From contig JAKSDI010000065.1 in NCBI GenBank assembly GCA_022360175.1, positions 1 to 59,089 on the forward strand: a stretch of 59,089 bases of DNA. The letters run 5' to 3'. How positions within the stretch are numbered: the first letter of the stretch is position 1; each line of letters opens with the position of its first letter. Position numbers and translations under genes: made by a program. This document shows, one piece after another, positions 18,984 to 28,700 of the stretch. Source of the DNA: Chitinophagales bacterium. Its GTDB lineage: Bacteria > Bacteroidota > Bacteroidia > Chitinophagales > Saprospiraceae. The notes below the pieces were generated by a model, which searched no databases, had not been told where the DNA came from, and saw only the letters and a list, made by a program, of their open reading frames with translations.

Positions 18984-20297
18984 TTAGTGTGCATGTGCTT
19001 CATCATGATGATGCTCTTCTACCGCTGCTCCAATATAAGATGCAGATAGAATAGCAAAGATAAATGCCTGTAGTAATGCCACCAACAACTCAATCAGGTT
19101 CATGAAGGCTGTAAACAACCCTCCAATCAACGCACCACCTGCTGCACCACCTACATTTTGTCCGTTATCTCCAAATAAGAAAGTCAAACCAATCAAACTT
19201 AGAATGATGATGTGCCCTGCAGAGATATTCGCAAACAAACGAATCATCAATGAGAATGGCTTGATGAACAAAGACAAAATCTCTACTGGTGTCAAGATAA
19301 TTTTCACCCATCCAGGAATGCCTGGCATCCAGAATATGTGCTCCCAGTAATCTTTTTTACCATTCAGGTTGGTTACAAGGAAGGTAAAGACTGCTAATAC
19401 AAGCGTAACTGCCAAGTTACCGGTTACGTTAGCACTACCCGGGAAGAAAGGTACTAAGCCCAATAGGTTAATAAACATGATAAAGAAGAACAAAGTCATA
19501 ATGAATGGCTGGAAACGCTCATAGTGCTTTTCACCGATCATTGGTTTCGTTACTTCATCACGAATAAATACGAAGAATACTTCAAAGAAAGACTGAATCC
19601 CGGAAGGTGCCTTTCCTTCATTTTTCTTATATCCTCTAGCTACTGCATTCCATACAAAGATGAGTAAAATAGCAGCCAGGAAAAGAGTAAATACATTCTT
19701 AGTAATAGAGAAATCATAGAAAGACGTAATACCTCCTCCTAGGAAACCACCATCTACAGTACTTGGAGGGTCTAGTTTGAAAAGCTCCCCTTTAGCACAT
19801 ACATAGTATACGTCTTTGTTTTTACCGTTTACTTCTTCTACTTTATGAAGAATACCATCAATATGAACTTCTCCCATAGGGAAGCTATCATCTGCTACTC
19901 TGTTGACACGGCCGTGATTAATTACGTAACGGTCTACGGCCTGATGTCCATGATGGAACATACTAGATAAGCCTGTAGTCCATCCATGATCAGGAGCATA
20001 CAGGAATAATGGAAGAGGGATGTGAACACCTTTCCAAACGTGGAATTCATTCGCATCAGCGATGTGATTCATTACAGTGGATACTGGGTCATACCCACTA
20101 TCTTCATGATGATCTCCACAGCTACCGCCGTGACCATGGTCATCAGCATGTGCGTGATCATCATTGTGTGGCTGATGTGTTTCATGAGTATCATGGTCAT
20201 GTCCATCATGAGAACCATGATCATGATCTTGCGCTAAGGCGAAAGTAGCCCCAAAAACAAGGGCTAAAATCAACATGGAGAGTTTTTTGTATTCCAC
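18984..20297 (-). CDS. atpB: ATP synthase Fo subunit a with His-rich N- and C-terminal extensions
   Basis: Forms the proton half-channels at the c ring. The core carries the essential arginine in MIRLFANISAGHIIILSLIG and the last helices (FIFAILSASYIGAAVEE). At 437 residues it is much longer than the ~270 of E. coli. The extra part is a cleavable-looking signal peptide (LSMLILALVFGATFALAQ), a segment at about 24-70 with 14 histidines mixed with Asp, Gly and one Cys, and a ~100-residue soluble domain; the C-terminus ends EEHHHDEAHAH. N-terminal extensions are common in Bacteroidota, but this His richness stands out. The start is GTG 20297, chosen because AAGGAG lies 8 bases upstream. First gene of the operon. 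Confidence 0.94.
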   Translation of the reverse strand: MEYKKLSMLILALVFGATFALAQDHDHGSHDGHDHDTHETHQPHNDDHAHADDHGHGGSCGDHHEDSGYDPVSTVMNHIADANEFHVWKGVHIPLPLFLYAPDHGWTTGLSSMFHHGHQAVDRYVINHGRVNRVADDSFPMGEVHIDGILHKVEEVNGKNKDVYYVCAKGELFKLDPPSTVDGGFLGGGITSFYDFSITKNVFTLFLAAILLIFVWNAVARGYKKNEGKAPSGIQSFFEVFFVFIRDEVTKPMIGEKHYERFQPFIMTLFFFIMFINLLGLVPFFPGSANVTGNLAVTLVLAVFTFLVTNLNGKKDYWEHIFWMPGIPGWVKIILTPVEILSLFIKPFSLMIRLFANISAGHIIILSLIGLTFLFGDNGQNVGGAAGGALIGGLFTAFMNLIELLVALLQAFIFAILSASYIGAAVEEHHHDEAHAH

Positions 20298-20300
20298 TAT

Positions 20301-20312
20301 CTCACTCCTTTT
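20301..20312 (-). promoter_or_regulatory. Strong ribosome binding site for atpB
   Basis: The minus strand reads AAAAGGAGTGAGATA directly before the GTG start of atpB. A purine-rich Shine-Dalgarno of this quality is unusual in Bacteroidota and decides the GTG start over the ATG seven codons later. Confidence 0.6.
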
Positions 20313-20338
20313 CGTTAGAAGGTATTCTTAAATCGGTG

Positions 20339-20346
20339 CAAAAGTA
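20339..20346 (-). promoter_or_regulatory. Possible -7 box of the atp operon
   Basis: Minus strand TACTTTTG fits TAnnTTTG, about 42 bases upstream of the atpB GTG. A T-rich stretch lies at the -33 distance but without a clear TTTG. Confidence 0.4.
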
Positions 20347-20613
20347 GGTACTTCTCCCCTATTAAAAAAACCAATTTTATCTTTTTTTTTGGTTGGACAA
20401 TGGAATCGATATGTTGAAAAACAGTGAGTTATGCTTTCTATACGCCAATAATAGTTGGATGGTATTATAAAATTTTGACTATATCTAAACTATTCTTCTA
20501 TGAAAGGAACCATTAACAGAATAAAAATTTGCCAAACTAGCGTCAATTCATATGTTGACCGAGGCAATATAGACGAATTATACAGGCAAAATTCTACTTA
20601 ACTTTTTTATTAC

Positions 20614-20646
20614 ACGTTTACTAAACCTTTGAGGTTTAGTAAACGT
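20614..20646. repeat. REP-like palindrome, downstream copy
   Basis: A perfect 15-bp stem ACGTTTACTAAACCT / AGGTTTAGTAAACGT with loop TTG, placed 52 bases beyond the stop codon of the broken RAYT gene. It is identical to 21408-21440 except for one loop base. The remainder of 20347-20613 shows no gene I would support. Confidence 0.85.
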
Positions 20647-20698
20647 AACGGATAATGTTAAGATTTAAGCTATGATATAAATATTAAGACCCCACTTT

Positions 20699-21355
20699 TT
20701 ATTCTAAATAGTCTATTCCATTATCCAACTTAAAAGTTCTATGATATTCTTTAAATGCTTTTACACTTTGATTAAGGTCTTCGTGAAACCACTCTAATAC
20801 TTTTGTCCTACTTAAAAGAGTAGATTTAGTACTTACCAAAGCAGCGTACGATGAATATTTCCATGTAAGAAAATCTTTCGTAAAACCATGATGAATAGGA
20901 TTATGATGAATATAAGCTAATAAATGCCATAACTTGCTCTCCGTATTTACGGATACTCTTTTAAATCTTTTCTGAAAAAGACTCCCGGTACGATTTTCTT
21001 GTTTATTGAAGGCTAAAGCATAAGATGAAAACAGACGTTTAAATTGATCTTCTAAAAAATCATTATAGCTGATTTTATTCTCTGTAAACAATACGCTTTT
21101 TGATGTTTGCTGTTCTTGTACTAGTCTTAGACTTATATTTGATATGCTGTTTATTCGTATGAGAAAATGAAAATGGTTAGGCATCAGGCAATAAGCTAGC
21201 GTTTCGCAAAATGGATGAATAAGTTATGTCCATTTTTGAAGAAAAAAGTGATAATTTTTTGTCTGTGTAAAAATTGTAGTACCGTTTATCCCTCTATTAT
21301 AAAGATGATAACAAATATCTCCTTCAAATTTTTCCCAATAGTTTATTCTGGCCAT
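20699..21355 (-). pseudogene. REP-associated tyrosine transposase (RAYT, IS200-like Y1), interrupted by an in-frame stop
   Basis: Single-strand DNA transposase of the Y1_Tnp/RAYT group. ATG 21355 opens MARINYWEKFEG... with the family's YHLYNRG motif (residues 17-22), but a TAA at 21224-21226 (codon 44) interrupts it. The same frame continues without shift into IHPFCETLAYCLMPNHFHFL, carrying the HUH pair (His61, His63), then the candidate catalytic Tyr112 in SSYALAFNK, LFQKRFKR and the YIHHNPIHHG block. The intact protein would be about 218 residues. Reading from ATG 21184 gives only 161 residues and starts inside the HUH strand, so it would be non-functional. Matching palindromes lie 52 bases from each end. 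Most likely a recently inactivated gene; stop-codon read-through or sequencing error are alternatives. Confidence 0.85.
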
Positions 21356-21407
21356 TGTAGTTCTTTTACACTTAAGTCAGCTTCATCTATCACTTATATA
21401 TCTTGTC

Positions 21408-21440
21408 ACGTTTACTAAACCTTCGAGGTTTAGTAAACGT
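21408..21440. repeat. REP-like palindrome, upstream copy
   Basis: ACGTTTACTAAACCT / AGGTTTAGTAAACGT with loop TCG, 52 bases upstream of the RAYT start codon and 16 bases beyond the PBP1A stop. With its partner it brackets the transposase symmetrically. Confidence 0.85.
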
Positions 21441-21456
21441 TAAACCTCAAGCTGAC

Positions 21457-24048
21457 CTATTGTTCATCATTTTCATAGTATTGATAACCAGTAGTTGGCC
21501 TTTCCTGCTCTTTTTGCTCTTCTTTTTTGCCGAAGAGCAATTTGTTCCAGAATTCTTTCCGTTTTTCACGGCGCCCTTCTTTTTCTTCCAGCCGTTGTTG
21601 ATGCGCTAAAATTCTTAATAAATAATCTTTGTCAGATTCATTAGGCCGTTGGGGAGGTACATTTATGATGCGGCCTTCTTCATCTCTATATGGCTGATCA
21701 AAAATGCGATCCAATAAGGAGCGGCTATCTTCAAAATAATAGTAGCCTTCTTCGTAGTCAGCGAGAATGGGCATTTCTTCAAAATAAGGCGGGCATTGCA
21801 TTAAAGCTTGTATGGTATCTACAGCTTCTTTAAAGCGAGCGTAGCGGATGTGTTTGTATTGTTTGTCTCGATACAACTTCTTCATAAAACGCCCTACTAT
21901 TGGCAATGCAGAACTAGATCCCTGTCCGTATCGCATTGAACGGAAGTGTACTCTAGGATTATCTGCCCCTACCCATGCTCCCACGGCTATCTCAGGGTTA
22001 AAACCAATAAACCATCCATCGGATTGATTTTGGGTAGTCCCTGTCTTACCTGCAATATCATTGTATAAACCAAACTCATAGCGCAGTTTGCGGGCCGTGC
22101 CACTATCTACAACCGATTCTAGCATCTTAATCATCATATCCGATTCGTTCTCTCCCAAGACCTGTGGGAACACTCTTGGATCAGGATGGTCATAAGCTAC
22201 TAGAATCCGTCCATCACTGGTTTCTATCCGATCGAGATAGTGAAATTCGGGGCGACGCCCTCTATTGGCGAAAGTAGCATACACCTTAAGCATATCATAC
22301 AAGGAAGCTTCCACTGCTCCCAACGCAATAGAAGGTACCTGAGGAATAGTACTGCTAATGCCCATTGAGTGAGCCAACTCGCTTACAGAATCGACCCCAC
22401 TACGCATTAGTATCTCAACCGTAACCGTATTAACAGAATGACTAAGTGCTCCTTCCATTGAATAAACACCACCATAATTTCCATCTGAGTTGCGAGGAGA
22501 CCAATTGTCATAACTCGCGTAGGTTACTTGTTCGTTTGATGTATATTCGCAAGGAAGCATTCCATTTACCAGAGCACTGGCGTATACGATCGGTTTAAAG
22601 GTAGAGCCTACTTGGCGGCGCGCAAATACATGATCGTATTTAAAATATTTGTGATTAATGCCTCCTACCCATGCCTTGACCAGTCCTGTAGATGGTTCCA
22701 CTGCCATGAAGGCTGTATTTAAAATCGTCAGGTAGTATTTTACAGAATCAAGGGGCGTCATTTCTTTTTCCTCCTCTCCTCCATCCCAACTAAAAATGTG
22801 CATTTTAACCGGAGTATCAAAAACAGCATCTATTTCCTCTTCACTCAATCCTCTAGCTTTAAGTTTTTTATAGCGATCAGATTCCTGCACAGCTCGCTTC
22901 AATACTTTGTTACTCCCCCAGGGGGTCCCTTTTTTCCAGTCTTTGTAAAAAGTTTTTTGCAGTTGGGCCATGTGTTCTTCTACAGCCTGCTCGGCATATT
23001 CTTGTAAGCGAGCATCTACTGTTGTATAAATTTTGAGGCCATCTGTATATAGGTTGTAAGAGGAGCCATCTTCTTTAGTATAATCCTTAAGAATTTCATC
23101 TATCTCGTGGCGAAGATGTTCTCTGAAATAGGTAGCAATCCCCTGATTGTTGCCTTCTTTATAATAATTTACATTTAGTGGTAAGGCGGATAAAGAATCT
23201 CGCTCCGCTTCTGACAGATATTCATAACGCACCATCTGTCCAAGTACGACATTTCGCCTTTCCTTTGTTCGTTCGGGATGGTGAATCGGGCTATAATATG
23301 AAGTAGCCTTTAACATCCCAATCAACATGGCGGATTCTTCTATACTTAAGTCAACTGGTGCCTTATTTAAAAAACGCTGAGCTGCGACCTTAATACCAAA
23401 AATTCTTTCTCCAAAGGAAACCGTATTTAAATACAGGCGCAGCAATTCTTCTTTGGCATATACTTTTTCCAACCTACGGGCAATAATCATTTCCCGCATC
23501 TTATTGATCAACATAGAAAAAGCGGCATAGTCTTTACGCCCATACAGGTTTTTCACTAATTGTTGACTTAAAGTACTTCCTCCTCCCGAGGATTCATCGG
23601 ATAAAAGAATAGATTTAACAAGCACACGCATTGCTGCTCTAAAATCGATACCGCTATGTTCAAAAAAACGAGCATCCTCGGTAGCAACCAAGGCATTGAT
23701 AATATTGGGAGAAATTTCTTCAAAATCGGCATTAATGCGGTTTTCAATATAATATTTACCAAGTAATACCCCATCATCAGAATAAACCTCTGATGCATTG
23801 TGGTTTTTAATAGCCTGTAACTCCGGATAGCCAGGCAATTCTCCTAATGTCTCTGTATACACCAAAGCACTGATTGTCACCAATGTAAGCCCAGCTAGAG
23901 TACCCAGCCCCAGGAAGGCAGTCATGATTACCGTTAAGACAGGTTTGTTGTTGTAGTGGCGGGCATACCAACCAGAGAAGGTATTCCATTTTTGCTGGAA
24001 ATAAGCCTGTATATTTTTTAATTGTCGGGTAAAGTCCTGCTTGGTCAT
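21457..24048 (-). CDS. Penicillin-binding protein 1A (bifunctional glycosyltransferase-transpeptidase)
   Basis: Polymerises and crosslinks peptidoglycan at the inner membrane. The 863 residues hold a cytoplasmic N-tail, a membrane helix (about 38-65, VLTVIMTAFLGLGTLAGLTL), the GT51 domain with catalytic Glu in EDARFFEHSGID (about 123) and GGSTLSQQLVKN, and a transpeptidase domain with the active serine in VGSTFKPIVYASAL (about 480), SVN and KTGTTQ (about 666). The charged C-terminal tail after 760 is variable. Single gene with a candidate -7 box upstream. Confidence 0.95.
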   Translation of the reverse strand: MTKQDFTRQLKNIQAYFQQKWNTFSGWYARHYNNKPVLTVIMTAFLGLGTLAGLTLVTISALVYTETLGELPGYPELQAIKNHNASEVYSDDGVLLGKYYIENRINADFEEISPNIINALVATEDARFFEHSGIDFRAAMRVLVKSILLSDESSGGGSTLSQQLVKNLYGRKDYAAFSMLINKMREMIIARRLEKVYAKEELLRLYLNTVSFGERIFGIKVAAQRFLNKAPVDLSIEESAMLIGMLKATSYYSPIHHPERTKERRNVVLGQMVRYEYLSEAERDSLSALPLNVNYYKEGNNQGIATYFREHLRHEIDEILKDYTKEDGSSYNLYTDGLKIYTTVDARLQEYAEQAVEEHMAQLQKTFYKDWKKGTPWGSNKVLKRAVQESDRYKKLKARGLSEEEIDAVFDTPVKMHIFSWDGGEEEKEMTPLDSVKYYLTILNTAFMAVEPSTGLVKAWVGGINHKYFKYDHVFARRQVGSTFKPIVYASALVNGMLPCEYTSNEQVTYASYDNWSPRNSDGNYGGVYSMEGALSHSVNTVTVEILMRSGVDSVSELAHSMGISSTIPQVPSIALGAVEASLYDMLKVYATFANRGRRPEFHYLDRIETSDGRILVAYDHPDPRVFPQVLGENESDMMIKMLESVVDSGTARKLRYEFGLYNDIAGKTGTTQNQSDGWFIGFNPEIAVGAWVGADNPRVHFRSMRYGQGSSSALPIVGRFMKKLYRDKQYKHIRYARFKEAVDTIQALMQCPPYFEEMPILADYEEGYYYFEDSRSLLDRIFDQPYRDEEGRIINVPPQRPNESDKDYLLRILAHQQRLEEKEGRREKRKEFWNKLLFGKKEEQKEQERPTTGYQYYENDEQ

Positions 24049-24131
24049 ATTTGATGAGTACTTATCTTAAATGCCTCAATTACTAAATAACACTCTCTAA
24101 CGCTAAAAGCTGCATGCATATTTTTGCAAAA

Positions 24132-24139
24132 CAAAAATA
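24132..24139 (-). promoter_or_regulatory. Possible -7 box of the PBP1A gene
   Basis: Minus strand TATTTTTG fits TAnnTTTG, 84 bases upstream of the PBP1A start; no good -33 element. Confidence 0.3.
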
Positions 24140-24262
24140 CACAATTTGTTTAAAAAAATCCATTTCAAAATAATCTAAAAGACAATCACAGTAATCTCCG
24201 TATTAGAGAATAAAATATATTTATTTATCCAAAAGGGCAAAATATCCATAGCTGATCCTTCC

Positions 24263-24270
24263 TAATTTTG
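24263..24270 (+). promoter_or_regulatory. Possible -7 box of the 24309 operon
   Basis: TAATTTTG fits TAnnTTTG and lies 38 bases before the ATG of the downstream gene. No -33 TTTG at the expected spacing. Confidence 0.35.
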
Positions 24271-24308
24271 TCATACGCAACATTAATTGATATCATCAAA
24301 CCTTAGCC

Positions 24309-25079
24309 ATGAAAACTCATTTCGTTTCTAACTATGCTCTTACTATAGTTGTTTGCCTTATTGCTTTCTCAAGTTGCACGCATTTATCATATAGTCAAAA
24401 TATTATCCAAATGCCTCCTGAAGAGCAAGTATTTGATGCTAAATACACCGTAGGATTTTCGTGTAGAGGTATTTACAATTTTCATAGTCGATTCAATGGC
24501 ATTGGTGCTTTTTCTCCTCATGAGAATTTCTGGTTCAATCCAGAACTTCAAGTAGAGAAAATCATCAATAATAAGATATCTCTTTATCTATCTGTAGGCT
24601 TCTATAAAATTAAATTTGATGATGACAATTTGGAAGATAAATATCATGAAGTAGCCCATCATTTTTCTCAGCAATCTGGTCAAAGTTTTCATACCAACTT
24701 AGGGATAAGTTACTCCCTATCAACCGATAAGAAAGGAATACCAGTAGCTACTGTTTATACCAAAGCGGGTTATCTGAACCAAAAGCTTCCTGAAATAAGT
24801 GAGCAGTTCATTTCCAGTACTGATTATTTTCAAAAGAATATCCAATACGCTTTTGAACGAGGTCATGGTGTTAATTTACAAGTAGGCTTGGATTTGTATA
24901 GCTATTATAGCAAGGCATTTCATATAAAAGTAGGAGGCTATTGTACTTATAATCAAAGCAGACAATCCTTAAATATTACGTCTAGTGACAGCTCTAAGGA
25001 AACGGGGCACATGACATCCAGTTTTATTGGTTTGGGAGCTCACATCAGTATTTTTTCTCATTTCATAAATAAAGGATAA
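24309..25079 (+). CDS. Exported protein of unknown function, outer-membrane beta-barrel-like
   Basis: 256 residues. The N-terminus is an export signal (ALTIVVCLIAFSSC) that could be a lipobox ending at Cys23 or a Sec signal cut after SYSQ. The body alternates hydrophobic and polar residues in strand-like segments (ISLYLSVGFYKI, HTNLGISYSLS, VNLQVGLDLYSY, FHIKVGGYCTYN, SSFIGLGAHISIF), as in small outer-membrane barrels; this is inference from pattern only. It is followed after 4 bases by a lipoprotein gene, so the two are surely co-transcribed. I do not recognise a family. Confidence 0.75.
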   Translation: MKTHFVSNYALTIVVCLIAFSSCTHLSYSQNIIQMPPEEQVFDAKYTVGFSCRGIYNFHSRFNGIGAFSPHENFWFNPELQVEKIINNKISLYLSVGFYKIKFDDDNLEDKYHEVAHHFSQQSGQSFHTNLGISYSLSTDKKGIPVATVYTKAGYLNQKLPEISEQFISSTDYFQKNIQYAFERGHGVNLQVGLDLYSYYSKAFHIKVGGYCTYNQSRQSLNITSSDSSKETGHMTSSFIGLGAHISIFSHFINKG

Positions 25080-25083
25080 AGCT

Positions 25084-25665
25084 ATGACTAAATACATAAT
25101 TTTAATCGGTGGATTGTTGCTACTCGGTTTTGGGTGTAAACATCCAGATACTAATGAAGTAGAGGTTACCTATCCTAGCGAAGAACATTTCCAAACAAGA
25201 GATACCTTCGCCTTTTATTTAAATGATTTGTTATGGATTCCTCTAGGCGTACATTCCAGCTCTGGTTTTTTGGGTGGCAGCATCCCAAATACCCCTAATT
25301 TTTCCTATGAATATGATGCCATTCGGAATATCCATCGCTTACATATTTCATGCCAAATGACTTTCAGAAAGGAGGGTAGCATTACTTTTGATCAGTATTT
25401 CATCCTAAGGATGAGATACTCCGGTGAATTCCCTGCTACTATTCCACTCGACTCTGCAGATTTTAACAATTTTGTTATTTCGGATAGATATCGTGATCGT
25501 TTATATTCCAGTGCCTCTTCAGAAGAGCCCGTGATATTAGAAATTACGACTTTGGATACCCTCAATCACCGCATAGAGGGTACTTTTGAAGGCTCTTTAA
25601 TACGATCAGATACAATTGGAGAGCCCGTAGAGATAACAAGTGGAAGGTTTTCATTCACTTATTGA
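25084..25665 (+). CDS. Lipoprotein of unknown function (DUF6252-like pattern)
   Basis: 193 residues with a clear lipoprotein signal MTKYIILIGGLLLLGFGC. The mature part has a start FAFYLNDLLWIPLG and an end RIEGTFEGSL...VEITSGRFSFTY, resembling the Bacteroidota DUF6252 type in which a small beta domain is recognised by the final GxF motif; the assignment is tentative. It overlaps nothing but follows the 24309 gene by only 4 bases, suggesting a joint envelope function. A shared terminator follows. Confidence 0.75.
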   Translation: MTKYIILIGGLLLLGFGCKHPDTNEVEVTYPSEEHFQTRDTFAFYLNDLLWIPLGVHSSSGFLGGSIPNTPNFSYEYDAIRNIHRLHISCQMTFRKEGSITFDQYFILRMRYSGEFPATIPLDSADFNNFVISDRYRDRLYSSASSEEPVILEITTLDTLNHRIEGTFEGSLIRSDTIGEPVEITSGRFSFTY

Positions 25666-25727
25666 TACATTCTGAGTTGGCTTACATCACTTTTTATATC
25701 TCTACTCTATAGAAAACAGGCAAAAGA

Positions 25728-25769
25728 AAAAGGCTCTACAATTTTAACAGCTGTAGAGCCTTCTTTTTT
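25728..25769. terminator. Bidirectional terminator between the lipoprotein and the SprB-like gene
   Basis: AAAAAGGCTCTACA pairs with TGTAGAGCCTTCTTTTTT around an 11-base loop, with A and T runs on opposite sides, between two convergent genes. Confidence 0.88.
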
Positions 25770-25785
25770 CAATTATAATGAATCT

Positions 25786-28700
25786 TTATCGTAGTATCGT
25801 TACATCACCACGATAAGTCAATGTTGTATTATCAAGGAACTCTGCTTCAATGACATAGACATAAACGCCTTTGTTCATTAATTTGCTCTTGAAGCGGCCA
25901 TCCCATAACACCAGACCACCAAGGCAGAATAAGCCACTACTTACATCCACATTATCTGCCTGGAAGACATGATTACCCCAGCGATCAAAAATATTGACGC
26001 TTTTGATTTCTGTTACACCAATACATGGGAAAATCCGGAATTCATCATTCGTACCATCACCATTAGGAGAAAATACGTTTGGAATATACAGGTTGCGGTT
26101 GGCATCCAATTCAACAAATACAGAACCTTCTCCTTCGCAGCCATTTTCGTCAATCACCGTTAGTGTATAATCAAGTGATTCCAGTGGACGAACAAAAGGA
26201 TTGCGAACAGTATCAGAAGACAGGTAGTCAGAAGGAGTCCAGATGAAAGAATCAATCTGCAATCCAGCAGGTGTAATAATTGGCTGTAGCTGAACACTTG
26301 TGTCACCTAATTCCACAACTACATCATTGGGGAAGGTCACCAAAATTTCTTCAGGCTGCATAATTTCTACTACTGCTGCGCCCGAACAACCATTGATATC
26401 AAAAGCTTCGATTATATGCTCACCATCACCAAAGATATCAGCGGGAATATTTGGCGAAAGCAAAATACCATTGCCATCTACCATATACTGATAATCATCC
26501 AGGCTTGTTCCTACACCACCATAAATGGTATCAATAAATACCTGAGTAGTAGAGTTGAAGCACGGAGGATCTTCAGGATCTGGTACAATTACTACCACTT
26601 CTTCTGGTTCTGAAATTGTGTAGAATAAAGAATCCTGACACCCTTCTACATCTGTAATAGTTACAGAATATGTTCCTGCTGGCAAACCTAAGGCTACTGG
26701 CGAACTAGCTTCTGCTGATCCGGGAGGAACATTAGAAGACCAGGTATAAGGAGCACTGCCTACAGGGTTAATCAGATCATTGCTATTATATTGTACTGCC
26801 AATTGGCCATCTTCTTCACCAAAGCAAGAAACATCATCCGTATTTAAGGCATCGACAGATAGTACAAGTGCAGCTGGTTCTGTTATTTCTACCTGCTGTT
26901 CTACTTCACAAAGATTATCATCCGTAATAGTTGCATTATATGTACCAGCATTCAAACCGGTAATTGTAGCAGTCACATCTGGCACCTGCAACCAGGCATA
27001 CGTAAAGTTACCAACTCCTCCGGATGGCATCAAAGTGATAGAACCATCACTGGCTCCATTACAACTTACTGCTTCTGATTGTATCTCTACCATAATTTCA
27101 TCAGGACTATCTATCATTACAGAATCCTGAATAAAACAACCTTCTTCATCCTGTACTACTAATATTTGATAATCTTTACATAAGCTTGTGGCGGTAGAAG
27201 TGGTTGTCATATTATCAACTTCGCCTGATTCCCAGGTAAACATAAAGATACCTGTAGTACCGTCGCTGTATTCAGCAGTAGCTGTAGCCTGTCCATCACA
27301 TACCCCTTCAAAACAACTTACAGGCAATACATTAGAGTAATCTACAACTATACTAGCTGGATCAACGATTGTCCCTAATCCACTTACTGATTCACAGTTA
27401 TTCGCATCAACTACAGTCACTGGATAATTGCCAGCCATCAAGCCAGGATATAGATTATTGTTAGTTGTCTCGTTGCCACCAGGCAAGCCCCAGGTATAAG
27501 TATACGGGCTTGTACCTCCGCTGGCAAAGATTGCCAGGGTACCATTACCATCTCCAGGACAGTTTGGAGAAGTTCCTACTATGCTATCAATTACTAATGG
27601 TTCGGGGGCAATTACATTGGCTGTATCTACTACAAAACATCCATCCTGTGCCGTGACTGTTACAATATATTGTCCTGGTCCTAGTCCAGTAATGGTTGCT
27701 CCCATATCCGTATTATCCCACTCATAAGTACTTATTGGAGCTCCTCCAGGAGAAGCAACAACGGTCAGGGTACCATCTTGGGAATCGAAGCACGTTAGCG
27801 TATCATTATCCAACATATCTATAGAAGGAGGTGTAGGTGCTGTAACATTATAAGTTTCACTAGCCATACAGCCATTATCGTCTTCTACATCTATGGTATA
27901 CATACCTTCTGAAAGATTAGAAGCAATAGAATCAGGCTGCATATCTGACCATGTATATGTATATGGGTAAGTACCACCTGTTACTCCAATAGTAATCTGA
28001 CCATCATTTCCTCCATTGGTACAGCTTTCATTCAAAAGCTCTATAAGGCTAATCTGTAATGGATCAGGTTCTACAATTTGGAAAGTATCCAACACCATAC
28101 AGCCAGCCGGGTCCTGATCTGTTACTGTGAGTGCATAAAAACCAGGCGCCAGGCCTGTAATTAAGCTATCGGAGAAAGTAGTTCCTCCAGGTAATAATTC
28201 CCAATTATATGTAAACATATCATTGAAAGGAGGTAGTCCTGTGGTTGTCCCTGCAACCTGTAATACACCGTCATCATCACCATTACAAGTGACATCAGAC
28301 AAGAAGATTAAATTAACATCCAGTGTTTTGCTGGCAGCAACCGTATAAGTATTTTCAACCATACAACCATTGCTATCTGTTACAGTAAGCATATAATCTC
28401 CTGGTTCCAGATTACTCACCTGCGAACTTCCTGCAGTTACTGTACCTAAGCCTCCACTCCACTCATAAGTATAATTTCCACTCATATCTGGTGTTCCTCC
28501 CGTTGCTGCTACCAGGATACTACCATCCATTGCACCATTACAAGTAGCATCCTGAATGGTCGTATTATTATCCAATAAACTCAATGGTGGTGGCTGGGAA
28601 AGGCTACCAGAATCGGTTTCTTCACAACCTGATGCACTAGTTACGGTTACAGAATGGGTTTGCGTACCTATTCCACTTAATACCTGCCCATTTTCTCCAA

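Noticed and set aside
20009-20248. His-rich plus-strand frame
   Set aside because: It mirrors the His-rich segment of atpB (CAT/ATG complement); the real frame is the minus-strand subunit a.
20500-20601. 33-codon plus-strand ORF between atpB and the RAYT palindrome
   Set aside because: Starts with ATG and is charged, but there is no promoter box, no terminator of its own and no recognisable pattern; chance length in AT-rich DNA.
21215-21418. 67-codon plus-strand frame
   Set aside because: It is the antisense of the N-terminal part of the broken RAYT gene.
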